NCBI GenBank assembly: GCA_016234525.1
Contig: JACRBK010000724.1
Span: forward strand, 1-6,155
From: Chloroflexota bacterium
GTDB lineage: Bacteria > Chloroflexota > Anaerolineae > Aggregatilineales > Aggregatilineaceae
Length of the DNA stretch: 6,155 nt
Direction: 5' to 3'
The translations under genes and the position numbers were made by a program. The notes under the pieces were generated by a model. It was not told the DNA's origin. It searched no databases and saw only the letters and a program-made list of their open reading frames with translations. Of this stretch, positions 1 to 5,927 are shown piece after piece; the stretch's first letter is position 1; each line of letters starts with the position of its first letter.

Positions 1-339
1 CTGCAAGAGGTTGATCAACTCACGCTCACGGTAGAACCTAACCGGATCGCTTTGACCCTGGCACGCGAAGTATTACACGAAGTCGAACAGATTGGGCTGC
101 AAACGTCGAAGATCAGCGTGGTCTTGATCAATCGTACACAGTCGAGCCTGCAAGTCCCCTGGCAAGAGGCAGAACAGATTCTCAGCCACGAGATGACCGC
201 GATCATCTCTCCCGCGCCAGAATTGGCGTTCCAGGCGGCTGAAGCCGGACTTCCAATTGTATTGTTCCAACCGAATTCGATTGTCGCCAACCAGTTTAGC
301 AAACTGGCGGAAGAAGTCGCCAGCCGCCGGGGCGCATAA
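1..339 (+). CDS. MinD/CpaE-like P-loop ATPase, C-terminal part (5' end outside window)
   Basis: The reading frame is open from base 1 to the TAA at 337-339 and gives 112 residues, so the gene enters from the left. The ATG/TTG codons inside the fragment are internal. The visible part resembles the C-terminal half of MinD/ParA-type ATPases of the CpaE/TadZ kind: a beta strand ending in VEPNRIAL, a helix (TLAREVLHEVEQIG), the strand-plus-asparagine segment ISVVLINRTQSS, then an EQILSHEM helix and a proline-rich loop (PAPELAFQAAEAGLP) before a final helix. In this family the NRT segment lies near the nucleotide base. The Walker A and B motifs would lie upstream and cannot be seen. Such proteins place or regulate pili, secretion machines, chromosomes or the division site at the membrane. 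Which role applies here cannot be decided. A strong hairpin terminator follows, so it is probably the last gene of its operon. Confidence 0.75.
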   Translation: MQEVDQLTLTVEPNRIALTLAREVLHEVEQIGLQTSKISVVLINRTQSSLQVPWQEAEQILSHEMTAIISPAPELAFQAAEAGLPIVLFQPNSIVANQFSKLAEEVASRRGA

Positions 340-371
340 CCCGAAACCGGGTCAAAAACAATATGAACTAC

Positions 372-400
372 GCGCGTGCTGCTGGCACGCGCTGTTATTT
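372..400 (+). terminator. Intrinsic terminator after the MinD-like gene
   Basis: A perfect 8-bp GC-rich stem (GCGCGTGC at 372-379 with GCACGCGC at 385-392) closes a 5-nt loop. It is followed at once by the T-rich stretch TGTTATTT (393-400). It starts 32 bp after the stop codon of the upstream ATPase gene and lies before the candidate promoter of the next gene, so it should separate the two transcription units. Confidence 0.75.
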
Positions 401-402
401 CG

Positions 403-433
403 TGAGGCAGAAACTTGCTGCACTGCCGCCTCA
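403..433. repeat. Imperfect inverted repeat in the deacylase promoter region
   Basis: TGAGGCAG at 403-410 is mirrored by CTGCCGCCTCA at 423-433. The arms pair as TGAG with CTCA and GCAG with CTGC, with a 3-nt bulge and a 12-nt loop. The repeat spans the candidate -35 element at 415-420. It could be a protein-binding operator or a second, weaker stem after the terminator. No T tract follows, so an operator-like role is the more natural guess. The bulge and the short arms mean it could also be chance. Confidence 0.3.
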
Positions 434-446
434 TTTGAGATATATT
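415..446 (+). promoter_or_regulatory. Candidate promoter of the deacylase-kinase unit
   Basis: A -10-like TATATT (441-446, 5 of 6 matches to TATAAT) lies directly upstream of the ATG at 454. The best upstream partner is a weak TTGCTG at 415-420, 20 bp away from TATATT or 18 bp from the overlapping GATATA at 439-444. A start site about 7 nt after the -10 would fall at roughly 451-454, on or just before the start codon. The position between a terminator and a gene supports it. The poor -35 keeps confidence modest. Confidence 0.4.
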
Positions 447-453
447 CTGTGTC

Positions 454-1212
454 ATGTCGAATGAAACGCTTAGCAGGGTGCTTGAACGGCTGCGCCATGC
501 CCAATACTTGGTGACCTTAACGGGTGCAGGCATCAGCACCCATTCAGGGATTCCTGATTTTCGCAGCGCAGAGTCGGGCCTGTGGGAAAAATTCAACCCG
601 GCAGAGGTCGCTAATATTTATGCATTCAAACATCACCCAGAGCGTTTTTACGAATGGATTCGCCCGCTGGCCGGGACAATCTTGGGGGCGCAGCCCAACG
701 CGGCGCATTTGGCCCTGGCCCACATGGAAACAGCGGGTAAGCTCAAAAGTGTGATCACTCAAAATATTGATATGCTGCATACACGAGCCGGTTCTAAAAA
801 TGTCTATGAGGTACATGGACACTTACGCGAAGCGACCTGTATTCACTGTTTTACGGTTTATCCTGCTGAGCCATATATAAAACGTTTTTTGGAATCGGAC
901 TTATTACCCAGTTGCCCAAAGTGCGGACATGCGTTAAAACCTAACGTCATCCTGTTTGGAGAACAACTCCCGGCACAGGCGCTGATCAATGCCCGGCGAG
1001 AAAGCCGGTTATGTGATGTCATGTTAGTGGTCGGGTCATCACTCGAAGTCTATCCGGCAGCCGAACTGCCGCTAATAGCTCAGCAAGCGGGTGCATCGTT
1101 GATCTTCATCAATCTTAGTGAAACCCCCGTTGACTCGCTGGCCGAGATCGTGATTCATGAGGATGTGATCGAGATACTGCCGCAGCTTGCAGCAGCCTTC
1201 GAAAGCGAGTGA
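454..1212 (+). CDS. cobB: Sir2-family NAD-dependent protein deacylase
   Basis: This 252-residue sirtuin removes acyl groups from lysine using NAD+, giving nicotinamide and O-acetyl-ADP-ribose, and acts in the cytosol. All hallmarks are present in order: the NAD-binding GAGIS loop (24-28), GIPDFRS (32-38), TQNIDMLH (102-109), the catalytic histidine in VHGH (H121), a zinc ribbon with C129, C132, C154 and C157, GSSLEVYPAAELP (194-206) and the ribose-binding N220 in INLSETP. Length and order match single-domain bacterial sirtuins. The sequence resembles the Thermotoga maritima Sir2 (class U) type. The alanine-tyrosine-arginine pocket of SIRT5/CobB-type desuccinylases is not evident, so deacetylation is the likely activity (inference). 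The ATG at 454 fits the conserved N-terminus, and no Shine-Dalgarno sequence lies in the 15 bases before it. The stop overlaps or nearly touches the start of the kinase gene. The symbol is a generic bacterial one. Confidence 0.95.
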   Translation: MSNETLSRVLERLRHAQYLVTLTGAGISTHSGIPDFRSAESGLWEKFNPAEVANIYAFKHHPERFYEWIRPLAGTILGAQPNAAHLALAHMETAGKLKSVITQNIDMLHTRAGSKNVYEVHGHLREATCIHCFTVYPAEPYIKRFLESDLLPSCPKCGHALKPNVILFGEQLPAQALINARRESRLCDVMLVVGSSLEVYPAAELPLIAQQAGASLIFINLSETPVDSLAEIVIHEDVIEILPQLAAAFESE

Positions 1213-1223
1213 GAGCCGGAACT

Positions 1224-2522
1224 ATGAGCGCGCAAACTTCACCCTCCTCACCTGATGAGAACATCAGCCTGGAACAATATCAACGGTTGATGCGTCGTTA
1301 CGAACGCCTGATGGAGATCAGCCGCCAACTTAACTCAATGCTGGATTTGGGTGCCCTGCTCAAACGGATTCTAGAAGCCGCCATCGAACTGACTGAGACT
1401 GAGCAAGCATCCATTCTGCTGATCGATCCCAGCACAGGCGAACTTCGTTTTGAAGCATCGTCTAACCTGACTCGCGCCGAAATGGAGGCGATTCCGGTTC
1501 CGATGACGGGCAGTCTGGCAGGTTGGGTCTTTACGAAGGGTGAGCCGGTGTTGGTGTCCGATGTGCGCAGCGATTCGCGTTGGTTTCCCCGTGTAGAGAA
1601 AACCACCAAACTCATCACACGTAACCTGTTGGCAGTGCCGATGAACCTGCAAAACAAACCTATCGGCGTGGTCGAAGCGATCAACAAACGGGATGATCGT
1701 TCCTGGACCGAAGACGATGTGAATACTCTCACGGCCCTGGCAAATCAAGCCGCTACGGCGATCCAGAATGCACGATTGTTCCAACAAAGTGACTTTATCG
1801 CAGAAATGGTCCACGAATTGCGCTCGCCGCTGGCCGCGCTCAAGGCCAGCACAGCGCTGCTGCTGCGTCCGACTTTGCCTGCGACCATGCGCGAAGAAAT
1901 CGTCTATACGCTGCAAGAGGAAACCGAACGACTCTCGGCCCTGACAACGGATTTCTTGGACCTGGCCCGGCTGGAATCTGGGCGATCTCGGCTGCAAACC
2001 GAAATCTTTGATCTGTATGAACTGGTCGAAGAATGTGTCGAATTTGTGCAGCCGCGCGCCGCAGAACGGGGTATCCAGATTGAGATACGCGGGTTACACG
2101 GTCAAGCCCACGCAGATCGAGATAAGATCAAACAGGTGCTGCTCAACCTGTTGACCAATGCCATAAAATATAATCTCGAACATGGAGCGATCACCTGCAC
2201 GCTTGACAGAAGCGAAGATGAAGAAGGCTGTCTGCCGATCTGTCTGGTAGCTAGTGTGCGAGATACCGGGCACGGATTGAGTGAAGAAGATCAGAAACGG
2301 GTGTTTGACAAGTTTTTCCGTGCTGCCGCCACTGCGAATTCCGTCGGCGGAACCGGGTTAGGCCTGTCCATCGCCAAACGGATCATCGAAGCTCACGGCG
2401 GCGAGATGTGGTTGGAAAGTGCGTTAGGGGTTGGGACGACTTTCTATTTCAGCCTCCCGGCACTAGATGAGAATATTTCCATCCGGTATGATCGACCGGG
2501 GAAAATCGCACCACCGATCTAA
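1224..2522 (+). CDS. Soluble GAF-domain sensor histidine kinase
   Basis: This 432-residue kinase is predicted to autophosphorylate a histidine in response to a ligand or redox cue sensed by its GAF domain, then pass the phosphate to an unknown response regulator. An N-terminal helical, coiled-coil-like segment (about 15-45) leads into a GAF domain (about 40-180). The HisKA dimerisation helix carries the H-box EMVHELRSPL (phosphoacceptor H197). The ATPase domain has an N-box around NLLTNAIKY (N312), DTGHG (347-351), FDKFFR and GGTGLGLSIAKR (375-386). No membrane segment is present, so it is probably cytosolic. An in-frame GTG at 1209 overlaps the deacylase stop as GTGA and would add five residues. 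I prefer the ATG at 1224, 11 bp after that stop, because it is the standard codon, but both are possible. Either way translation is probably coupled to the deacylase. No response regulator gene lies nearby, so it is an orphan kinase within this window. Confidence 0.93.
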   Translation: MSAQTSPSSPDENISLEQYQRLMRRYERLMEISRQLNSMLDLGALLKRILEAAIELTETEQASILLIDPSTGELRFEASSNLTRAEMEAIPVPMTGSLAGWVFTKGEPVLVSDVRSDSRWFPRVEKTTKLITRNLLAVPMNLQNKPIGVVEAINKRDDRSWTEDDVNTLTALANQAATAIQNARLFQQSDFIAEMVHELRSPLAALKASTALLLRPTLPATMREEIVYTLQEETERLSALTTDFLDLARLESGRSRLQTEIFDLYELVEECVEFVQPRAAERGIQIEIRGLHGQAHADRDKIKQVLLNLLTNAIKYNLEHGAITCTLDRSEDEEGCLPICLVASVRDTGHGLSEEDQKRVFDKFFRAAATANSVGGTGLGLSIAKRIIEAHGGEMWLESALGVGTTFYFSLPALDENISIRYDRPGKIAPPI

Positions 2523-2547
2523 AACGTCTCGCCCATCCTCCCACGTA

Positions 2548-3507
2548 TTAGCCCGGCGTTAAGAGTACCTTGAGCGCTCCAGGCCGGGCGGCATGTTCAA
2601 AAGCGCGCACCGCCTCAGACAACGGGTAATGGGCTTCAATCAGTGAAGCAACATCTACCAATCCCTGCTCTAACAGGCGCAGCGCGGCCCCAAACGGCCC
2701 ACACCGGCTGCCGATCAGGTGAATTTCCTGCGTCACGACGCGCGTCAGATCGGCTTGAGGCAGGTCATGATAGGTGCTTTTTAGCATGATACTCCCGCGC
2801 GGGCGCACCATATCCAGCGCGTCGGCAAAACCGCCCGCTGTGCCAGTACAGTCGATCACGACATCGGCACTGCCATCTGACACAGCAGAACGCGGTACTG
2901 GCTGAATACCCCAATTTTTCAGCCGCGCCGCCTGCGTATCGTGCCGCACTACGACGCTGAAATCGACCCCGGTCAGGCGCACCACCTGCGCCGCCAGCAG
3001 TCCCAATTTGCCTGCACCGATCAGAACAACACGATCAGCAGGGCGCAAGTGCGCCATTTCGAGAATCTGGCACGCAGCGGCTAACGGTTCGGTAAACACG
3101 GCGCAGTCATCCGGGATCGAATCAGGAACGGGCCACAGGTTGCGCTGCGAAAGTCGAAAAACATCGGCAAACGCGCCGTCGTAATTCAAGATTCCCAATA
3201 CTCTGCGCTCGCGGCATTGAGTCGGAATCCCCCCGTGGCACATATCACATATCCCGCAGCTTATATTGATTTCGCCTACCACACGCCGCCCCAACCATTC
3301 CGCCGGGCCTTCGATCACCTCACCGACAAACTCATGCCCCAGTGTGCCGCTGAAATGTTTGTAACCCCGCATCAGTTCATGATCGGTATTGCAGATGCCG
3401 CCCCGCCGCAGCCGGATCAGCACTTCATCTTCGGCGGGAATTGGGCGAGGACGTTCGATGACTCGCAGTTCATTCTCAAAAACCACGGCACAGCCTGCAC
3501 TCGCCAT
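2548..3507 (-). CDS. Zinc-dependent medium-chain alcohol dehydrogenase-like protein
   Basis: This 319-residue MDR-superfamily oxidoreductase would interconvert an alcohol and a carbonyl with NAD(P). The catalytic zinc region shows GICNTDHE (C39) and GHEF (H58, E59), with E140 in FTEPLA as a further candidate ligand. A complete structural-zinc lobe follows, C84-x2-C87-x2-C90-x7-C98. The Rossmann fold has GAGKLG (164-169). The second strand ends in VVVRHD, with R188 where NAD-specific members usually have aspartate, which suggests an NADP preference (inference). GSRCGPF (266-272) and RPGALKVLL (308-316) resemble a subgroup of short zinc-dependent MDR proteins of unknown substrate. I chose the ATG at 3507 because AGGGGG (3517-3512) precedes it and the protein then begins at the usual MDR start. 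An upstream in-frame ATG at 3525 would add six residues and lacks a well-spaced ribosome site. The gene is convergent with the kinase (25 bp) and divergent from the lipoprotein gene. The substrate is not identifiable. Confidence 0.9.
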   Translation of the reverse strand: MASAGCAVVFENELRVIERPRPIPAEDEVLIRLRRGGICNTDHELMRGYKHFSGTLGHEFVGEVIEGPAEWLGRRVVGEINISCGICDMCHGGIPTQCRERRVLGILNYDGAFADVFRLSQRNLWPVPDSIPDDCAVFTEPLAAACQILEMAHLRPADRVVLIGAGKLGLLAAQVVRLTGVDFSVVVRHDTQAARLKNWGIQPVPRSAVSDGSADVVIDCTGTAGGFADALDMVRPRGSIMLKSTYHDLPQADLTRVVTQEIHLIGSRCGPFGAALRLLEQGLVDVASLIEAHYPLSEAVRAFEHAARPGALKVLLTPG

Positions 3508-3511
3508 ATAA

Positions 3512-3517
3512 CCCCCT
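3512..3517 (-). promoter_or_regulatory. Ribosome binding site that decides the dehydrogenase start
   Basis: On the minus strand AGGGGG lies 4 nt before the ATG at 3507. The alternative in-frame ATG at 3525 has only AAGG three bases upstream, which is too close to work well. This favours the shorter protein. Confidence 0.55.
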
Positions 3518-3530
3518 ATAAGCATTAGCC

Positions 3531-3559
3531 TTGCGATTCAACGCCCGGCCCTCTATAAT
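3531..3559 (+). promoter_or_regulatory. Near-consensus housekeeping promoter of the lipoprotein gene
   Basis: TTGCGA (3531-3536, 4 of 6 matches to TTGACA) and a perfect TATAAT (3554-3559) are separated by the ideal 17 bp. Transcription should begin near 3566, giving a leader of about 29 nt. This is the strongest promoter-like sequence in the window. It lies in the 87-bp gap shared with the divergent dehydrogenase gene, so the two may compete for polymerase or share a regulator. Confidence 0.75.
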
Positions 3560-3582
3560 GCGGCGTCGAGAGCGCAAATCTC

Positions 3583-3587
3583 AGGAG
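3583..3587 (+). promoter_or_regulatory. Ribosome binding site of the lipoprotein gene
   Basis: AGGAG sits 7 nt before the ATG at 3595, a textbook spacing. It fixes the start so that the lipoprotein signal peptide begins MKRR. Confidence 0.8.
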
Positions 3588-3594
3588 AATCTTT

Positions 3595-3966
3595 ATGAAA
3601 CGTCGACTAGTTCTAGCCTTGTTTTTCGTACTACCGCTGCTGCTGTCTGCCTGCGCAAACAAAACGATGCTCAGGTTTTCAAACGAAACCGACTGTGGCA
3701 CGGCGTCTATTTCTCTGACCAATATGAAAACTGGTCATATCCGAGATTATAAAGTAGATCAGAATAAAGAAATCGAAATTGAAGTTGATCCCAACATTGA
3801 ATATCACTACGAAGTGACCTACCCCCGGCAGCCTAATTATGTTGTCTGTGACGCCAAAAAAGTGACTACGATGCTCACCAAAGGCAAAGCGGTCAACATC
3901 AGTCTAGAAAGCGTCGTTGATCCGGCGCTGGAACAGTCACTCACTCAGACCCCAGTAGCGCCGTAA
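3595..3966 (+). CDS. Small secreted lipoprotein of unknown function
   Basis: The 123-residue product has a classic lipoprotein signal peptide: basic MKRR, a hydrophobic core (5-16) and the lipobox LSAC with the lipid-bearing cysteine at C20. The mature part (about 104 residues) would be anchored on the outer face of the membrane. It has alternating polar and hydrophobic stretches typical of a small beta-sandwich, for example ASISLTN, EIEIEV, YHYEVTY and VNISLE. Two further cysteines, C34 and C85, could form a disulfide. It ends in a low-complexity SLTQTPVAP tail. I do not recognise a named family. The gene stands alone behind its own strong promoter and ribosome site. It is visibly richer in A+T than the flanking genes, especially around 3720-3850, which may hint at a different origin or simply reflect its lysine-, asparagine- and glutamate-rich content. 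Confidence 0.85.
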   Translation: MKRRLVLALFFVLPLLLSACANKTMLRFSNETDCGTASISLTNMKTGHIRDYKVDQNKEIEIEVDPNIEYHYEVTYPRQPNYVVCDAKKVTTMLTKGKAVNISLESVVDPALEQSLTQTPVAP

Positions 3967-4064
3967 AAAACCAAGACGATCTCACAGAATACATACTAGC
4001 CCCGCCCTTCAGTCCCCTCCCCACTGCGCGCTTTGCTGGTGGAGAGGGGAAGACGACCGGCTCA
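3967..4064. other. Convergent intergenic spacer
   Basis: These 98 bp separate the stops of the lipoprotein (+) and glycosyltransferase (-) genes. The only structure seen is the GC-rich hairpin at 4014-4049. No open frame with a start and ribosome site is present. Confidence 0.7.
4014..4049. terminator. GC-rich hairpin between convergent genes (possible U-less bidirectional terminator or REP-like element)
   Basis: CCCCTCCCCAC (4014-4024) pairs with GTGGAGAGGGG (4039-4049) over 10 of 11 positions. The single mismatch is C4020 opposite A4043, and the loop is 14 nt. Neither side is followed by a T tract, so it does not meet the usual intrinsic-terminator rule. Its position between two converging genes still makes a role in ending or stabilising both transcripts likely. 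The alternative is one copy of a dispersed palindromic repeat, since strings of CCCCTC and GAGGGG are common in such elements. Confidence 0.5.
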
Positions 4065-5921
4065 TTAGTCTTGTGCCAGGGTTCCTATCGTGTAACTATC
4101 TCCTAACGCTGTTCCGTCCTGATCGAACACCGGCAGGCGGTCATTCGTAGCCGGATCATACATCCCGGCTTGAATCGAATATACCCCGGGGGCAAGTTGA
4201 GTCTCCGGTCTTTCGAGCAAGTGATAGGGATCGCGGTACAGCGAAGAAATATCCCAGGTGAGCGTACTGGCAACACCGTAGAGCGGCACGTGATCTTCCT
4301 GGTCCCACAGTGGATTACCGTCTACGCGGGGCGAGCCGACCAAATGAACGAATACGTGGTAATCGATCTGGCTCTGGGCTAACGGCTCCCAATACAGCAG
4401 AACGGTGATCGCCCGTAAACCATCATCTGGCCCCAAGATCGTGTATCCCTTGAGGCGGGCGATCTCCCCAAACGTCACCCCCACCGGGGTCTGGATTTCT
4501 TCGCTCTCTGGAATCCACTGCCGGAACTGCATAATACTAAAGTTGGATAGAGTATGGAAGCTGATCATTTGAAGGTGATCTTGTAGATAGGTTTCCGCCT
4601 CTGGCAAACGCCCGATCAACCAGAAAGTGGTATGCGTTTCAAGCGCGGGTGCAAACTGCTCTGTGATGTCTTTCCCTGGTTCCAGGCTGAATTCTTCGAC
4701 CGGCTCCCGGTAGTAGTAACGGAAAGCGGGATCGGCCTGGGTCTGGACAATCACATCATCAGGCTGCACACGAGCCTCCAGATAGGCCGCCAGCGCAGGC
4801 CAGTCGGGTGACTTGGCATTCTCTCCACGATAATAATCTACCAGCGTCCAGACGCCCGATCCGACCAGCGCCAACAGTGCGATTCGCGCTATAGTGGCGC
4901 TGGCTGATACGCTCGGTTTTTGTTTCAGATCATCGGGCCACAACGCGCGCGCCATGAGCAGAATCAGCGCCGGGGTGATGGCAATGAGGTAGCGCGGGTG
5001 AAAAATGCTCATCTGTGTTGCCGCGATGAGCAGCAGGATCGCGGGGATTAATCCCCATGCTGCCACCCATAACCCGATCTTTCTGGCAGGCGGAAGAGCA
5101 GTGATCAAGCCTATCACCACTACGATCCATGCCAGCGGCAGAGCCATATCCCAGGGCGAGTCGAAATCGCGCCCGGCTGCCAGTGTGGGCAAAAACCAGG
5201 TAATCAGCTTAGCTGGAGAAGATTCTTGGGTAGTGCCCTCATAACCGCTGTGGCCGACCACCCATAAATGCGCGAACCAGGGGATCAGCAGCAGGCCGAT
5301 AATGATCCAGGCGAAGATCACCCGGCGCAGCACAGGCCGGGGTGATCCCTGAAGGATCAGCAGCGCGGCCTGTACTGGAATAAGAAAGGCTTCTAAGAAA
5401 AACACGTACAACGCGGCAGTTTCGACCAGCACATACAGCGCCCAGGACTTGGAGCGATTGCTCTGAATCGCTCGCAAGAACAGCAGCATCGCTAACGGGC
5501 TGATCCCGGCCCAAATGGCGTAATTTCGCACGTCTTGGGCGTGCCAGATCAAAAATGGATGGACGGCCCATAACCCTGCTGCAAGGATCGCCGGGCCATC
5601 GTGCCGGAACAACCGCCGGGCCAACGCCGCCGCTGCCGCCGCGCCAATCAGGTTGCCGAGCAGCGGCAGGTAACGCATGGCAAAGGCGGAATCTCCGGCG
5701 GTCTGTTTCCATGCCCAAAATCCGAAGAACGTCCCAAATGGGTGCGGTTCGGTTTCGGCCAGATCGTGGATCACATGCCCCGGAGAATCGGCCCAATAAC
5801 GCACGGCGAAGGCTTCATCTCCACGCAGCGGCACATCGTCCAGCCGGTAGAGACGCAGCACAAACGCCAGCCCAATCAGCGCGACCAGAATCGGCAGCCG
5901 GTAACGGAAGCGGTGAGGCAT
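4065..5921 (-). CDS. PMT/ArnT-like membrane glycosyltransferase with C-terminal beta-rich domain
   Basis: The 618-residue product looks like a GT-C fold glycosyltransferase (GT39/ArnT/PMT superfamily, PF13231-like). Such enzymes move a sugar from a polyprenyl-phosphate donor to a protein, lipid or glycan on the outer side of the membrane. The first helix (about 9-23) is followed by the loop motif RGDEAF with the catalytic-type acidic pair D35 and E36, then HPFGTFF (60-66), which resembles the family's HPPL-type site, and WHAQDVRNYA (126-135). About eleven hydrophobic segments run to residue 362. A soluble portion (about 370-475) is followed by a beta-rich domain (about 480-615) with LLYWEPL, DYHVFVHLV and GVYSIQAGMYDPATNDRLPV. 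I remember this domain as recurrent in Chloroflexota glycosyltransferases. Donor and acceptor are unknown. The ATG lies 6 bp after the stop of the upstream gene and lacks a good ribosome site, so translation is probably coupled. No glycan cluster is visible here. Confidence 0.87.
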   Translation of the reverse strand: MPHRFRYRLPILVALIGLAFVLRLYRLDDVPLRGDEAFAVRYWADSPGHVIHDLAETEPHPFGTFFGFWAWKQTAGDSAFAMRYLPLLGNLIGAAAAAALARRLFRHDGPAILAAGLWAVHPFLIWHAQDVRNYAIWAGISPLAMLLFLRAIQSNRSKSWALYVLVETAALYVFFLEAFLIPVQAALLILQGSPRPVLRRVIFAWIIIGLLLIPWFAHLWVVGHSGYEGTTQESSPAKLITWFLPTLAAGRDFDSPWDMALPLAWIVVVIGLITALPPARKIGLWVAAWGLIPAILLLIAATQMSIFHPRYLIAITPALILLMARALWPDDLKQKPSVSASATIARIALLALVGSGVWTLVDYYRGENAKSPDWPALAAYLEARVQPDDVIVQTQADPAFRYYYREPVEEFSLEPGKDITEQFAPALETHTTFWLIGRLPEAETYLQDHLQMISFHTLSNFSIMQFRQWIPESEEIQTPVGVTFGEIARLKGYTILGPDDGLRAITVLLYWEPLAQSQIDYHVFVHLVGSPRVDGNPLWDQEDHVPLYGVASTLTWDISSLYRDPYHLLERPETQLAPGVYSIQAGMYDPATNDRLPVFDQDGTALGDSYTIGTLAQD

Positions 5922-5927
5922 AGCCGG

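Noticed and set aside
15..596. 193-codon open frame on the minus strand across the MinD-like gene, terminator and start of the deacylase
   Set aside because: It is antisense to two convincing genes and crosses a terminator and a promoter. Its translation is rich in serine, arginine and cysteine with no domain pattern.
1209..1223. GTG start of the kinase overlapping the deacylase stop
   Set aside because: It is possible but adds only five residues (VRAGT as written). The ATG at 1224 was preferred; the choice does not affect the domain calls.
1371..1997. 208-codon minus-strand open frame inside the kinase gene
   Set aside because: The kinase frame holds all HisKA and ATPase motifs. The antisense translation is histidine-, arginine- and glutamine-rich without a recognisable fold.
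2551..2589. Inverted repeat GCCCGGC (2551-2557) and GCCGGGC (2583-2589) at the 3' end of the dehydrogenase gene, considered as a shared terminator
   Set aside because: The 7-bp arms enclose a 25-nt loop, lie inside the coding region and are not followed by a T tract on either strand. The 25-bp spacer to the kinase shows no hairpin of its own.
3217..3528. 103-codon plus-strand open frame over the dehydrogenase 5' end
   Set aside because: It lies wholly opposite the zinc-binding region of the dehydrogenase, whose motifs are complete, and it has no good ribosome site or domain.
3515..3557. Candidate minus-strand promoters for the dehydrogenase (TTGAAT with TATAGG, or TTGCGC with TATAGA)
   Set aside because: The spacings are 15 and 14 bp, and the first would place the transcript start after the ribosome site. 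Neither is good enough to call.
5239..5923. Overlapping frames of 185 (minus) and 122 (plus) codons over the glycosyltransferase N-terminal region
   Set aside because: Both are arginine-, proline- and alanine-rich shadows typical of GC-rich coding DNA. The 618-residue frame has the helices and catalytic motifs.
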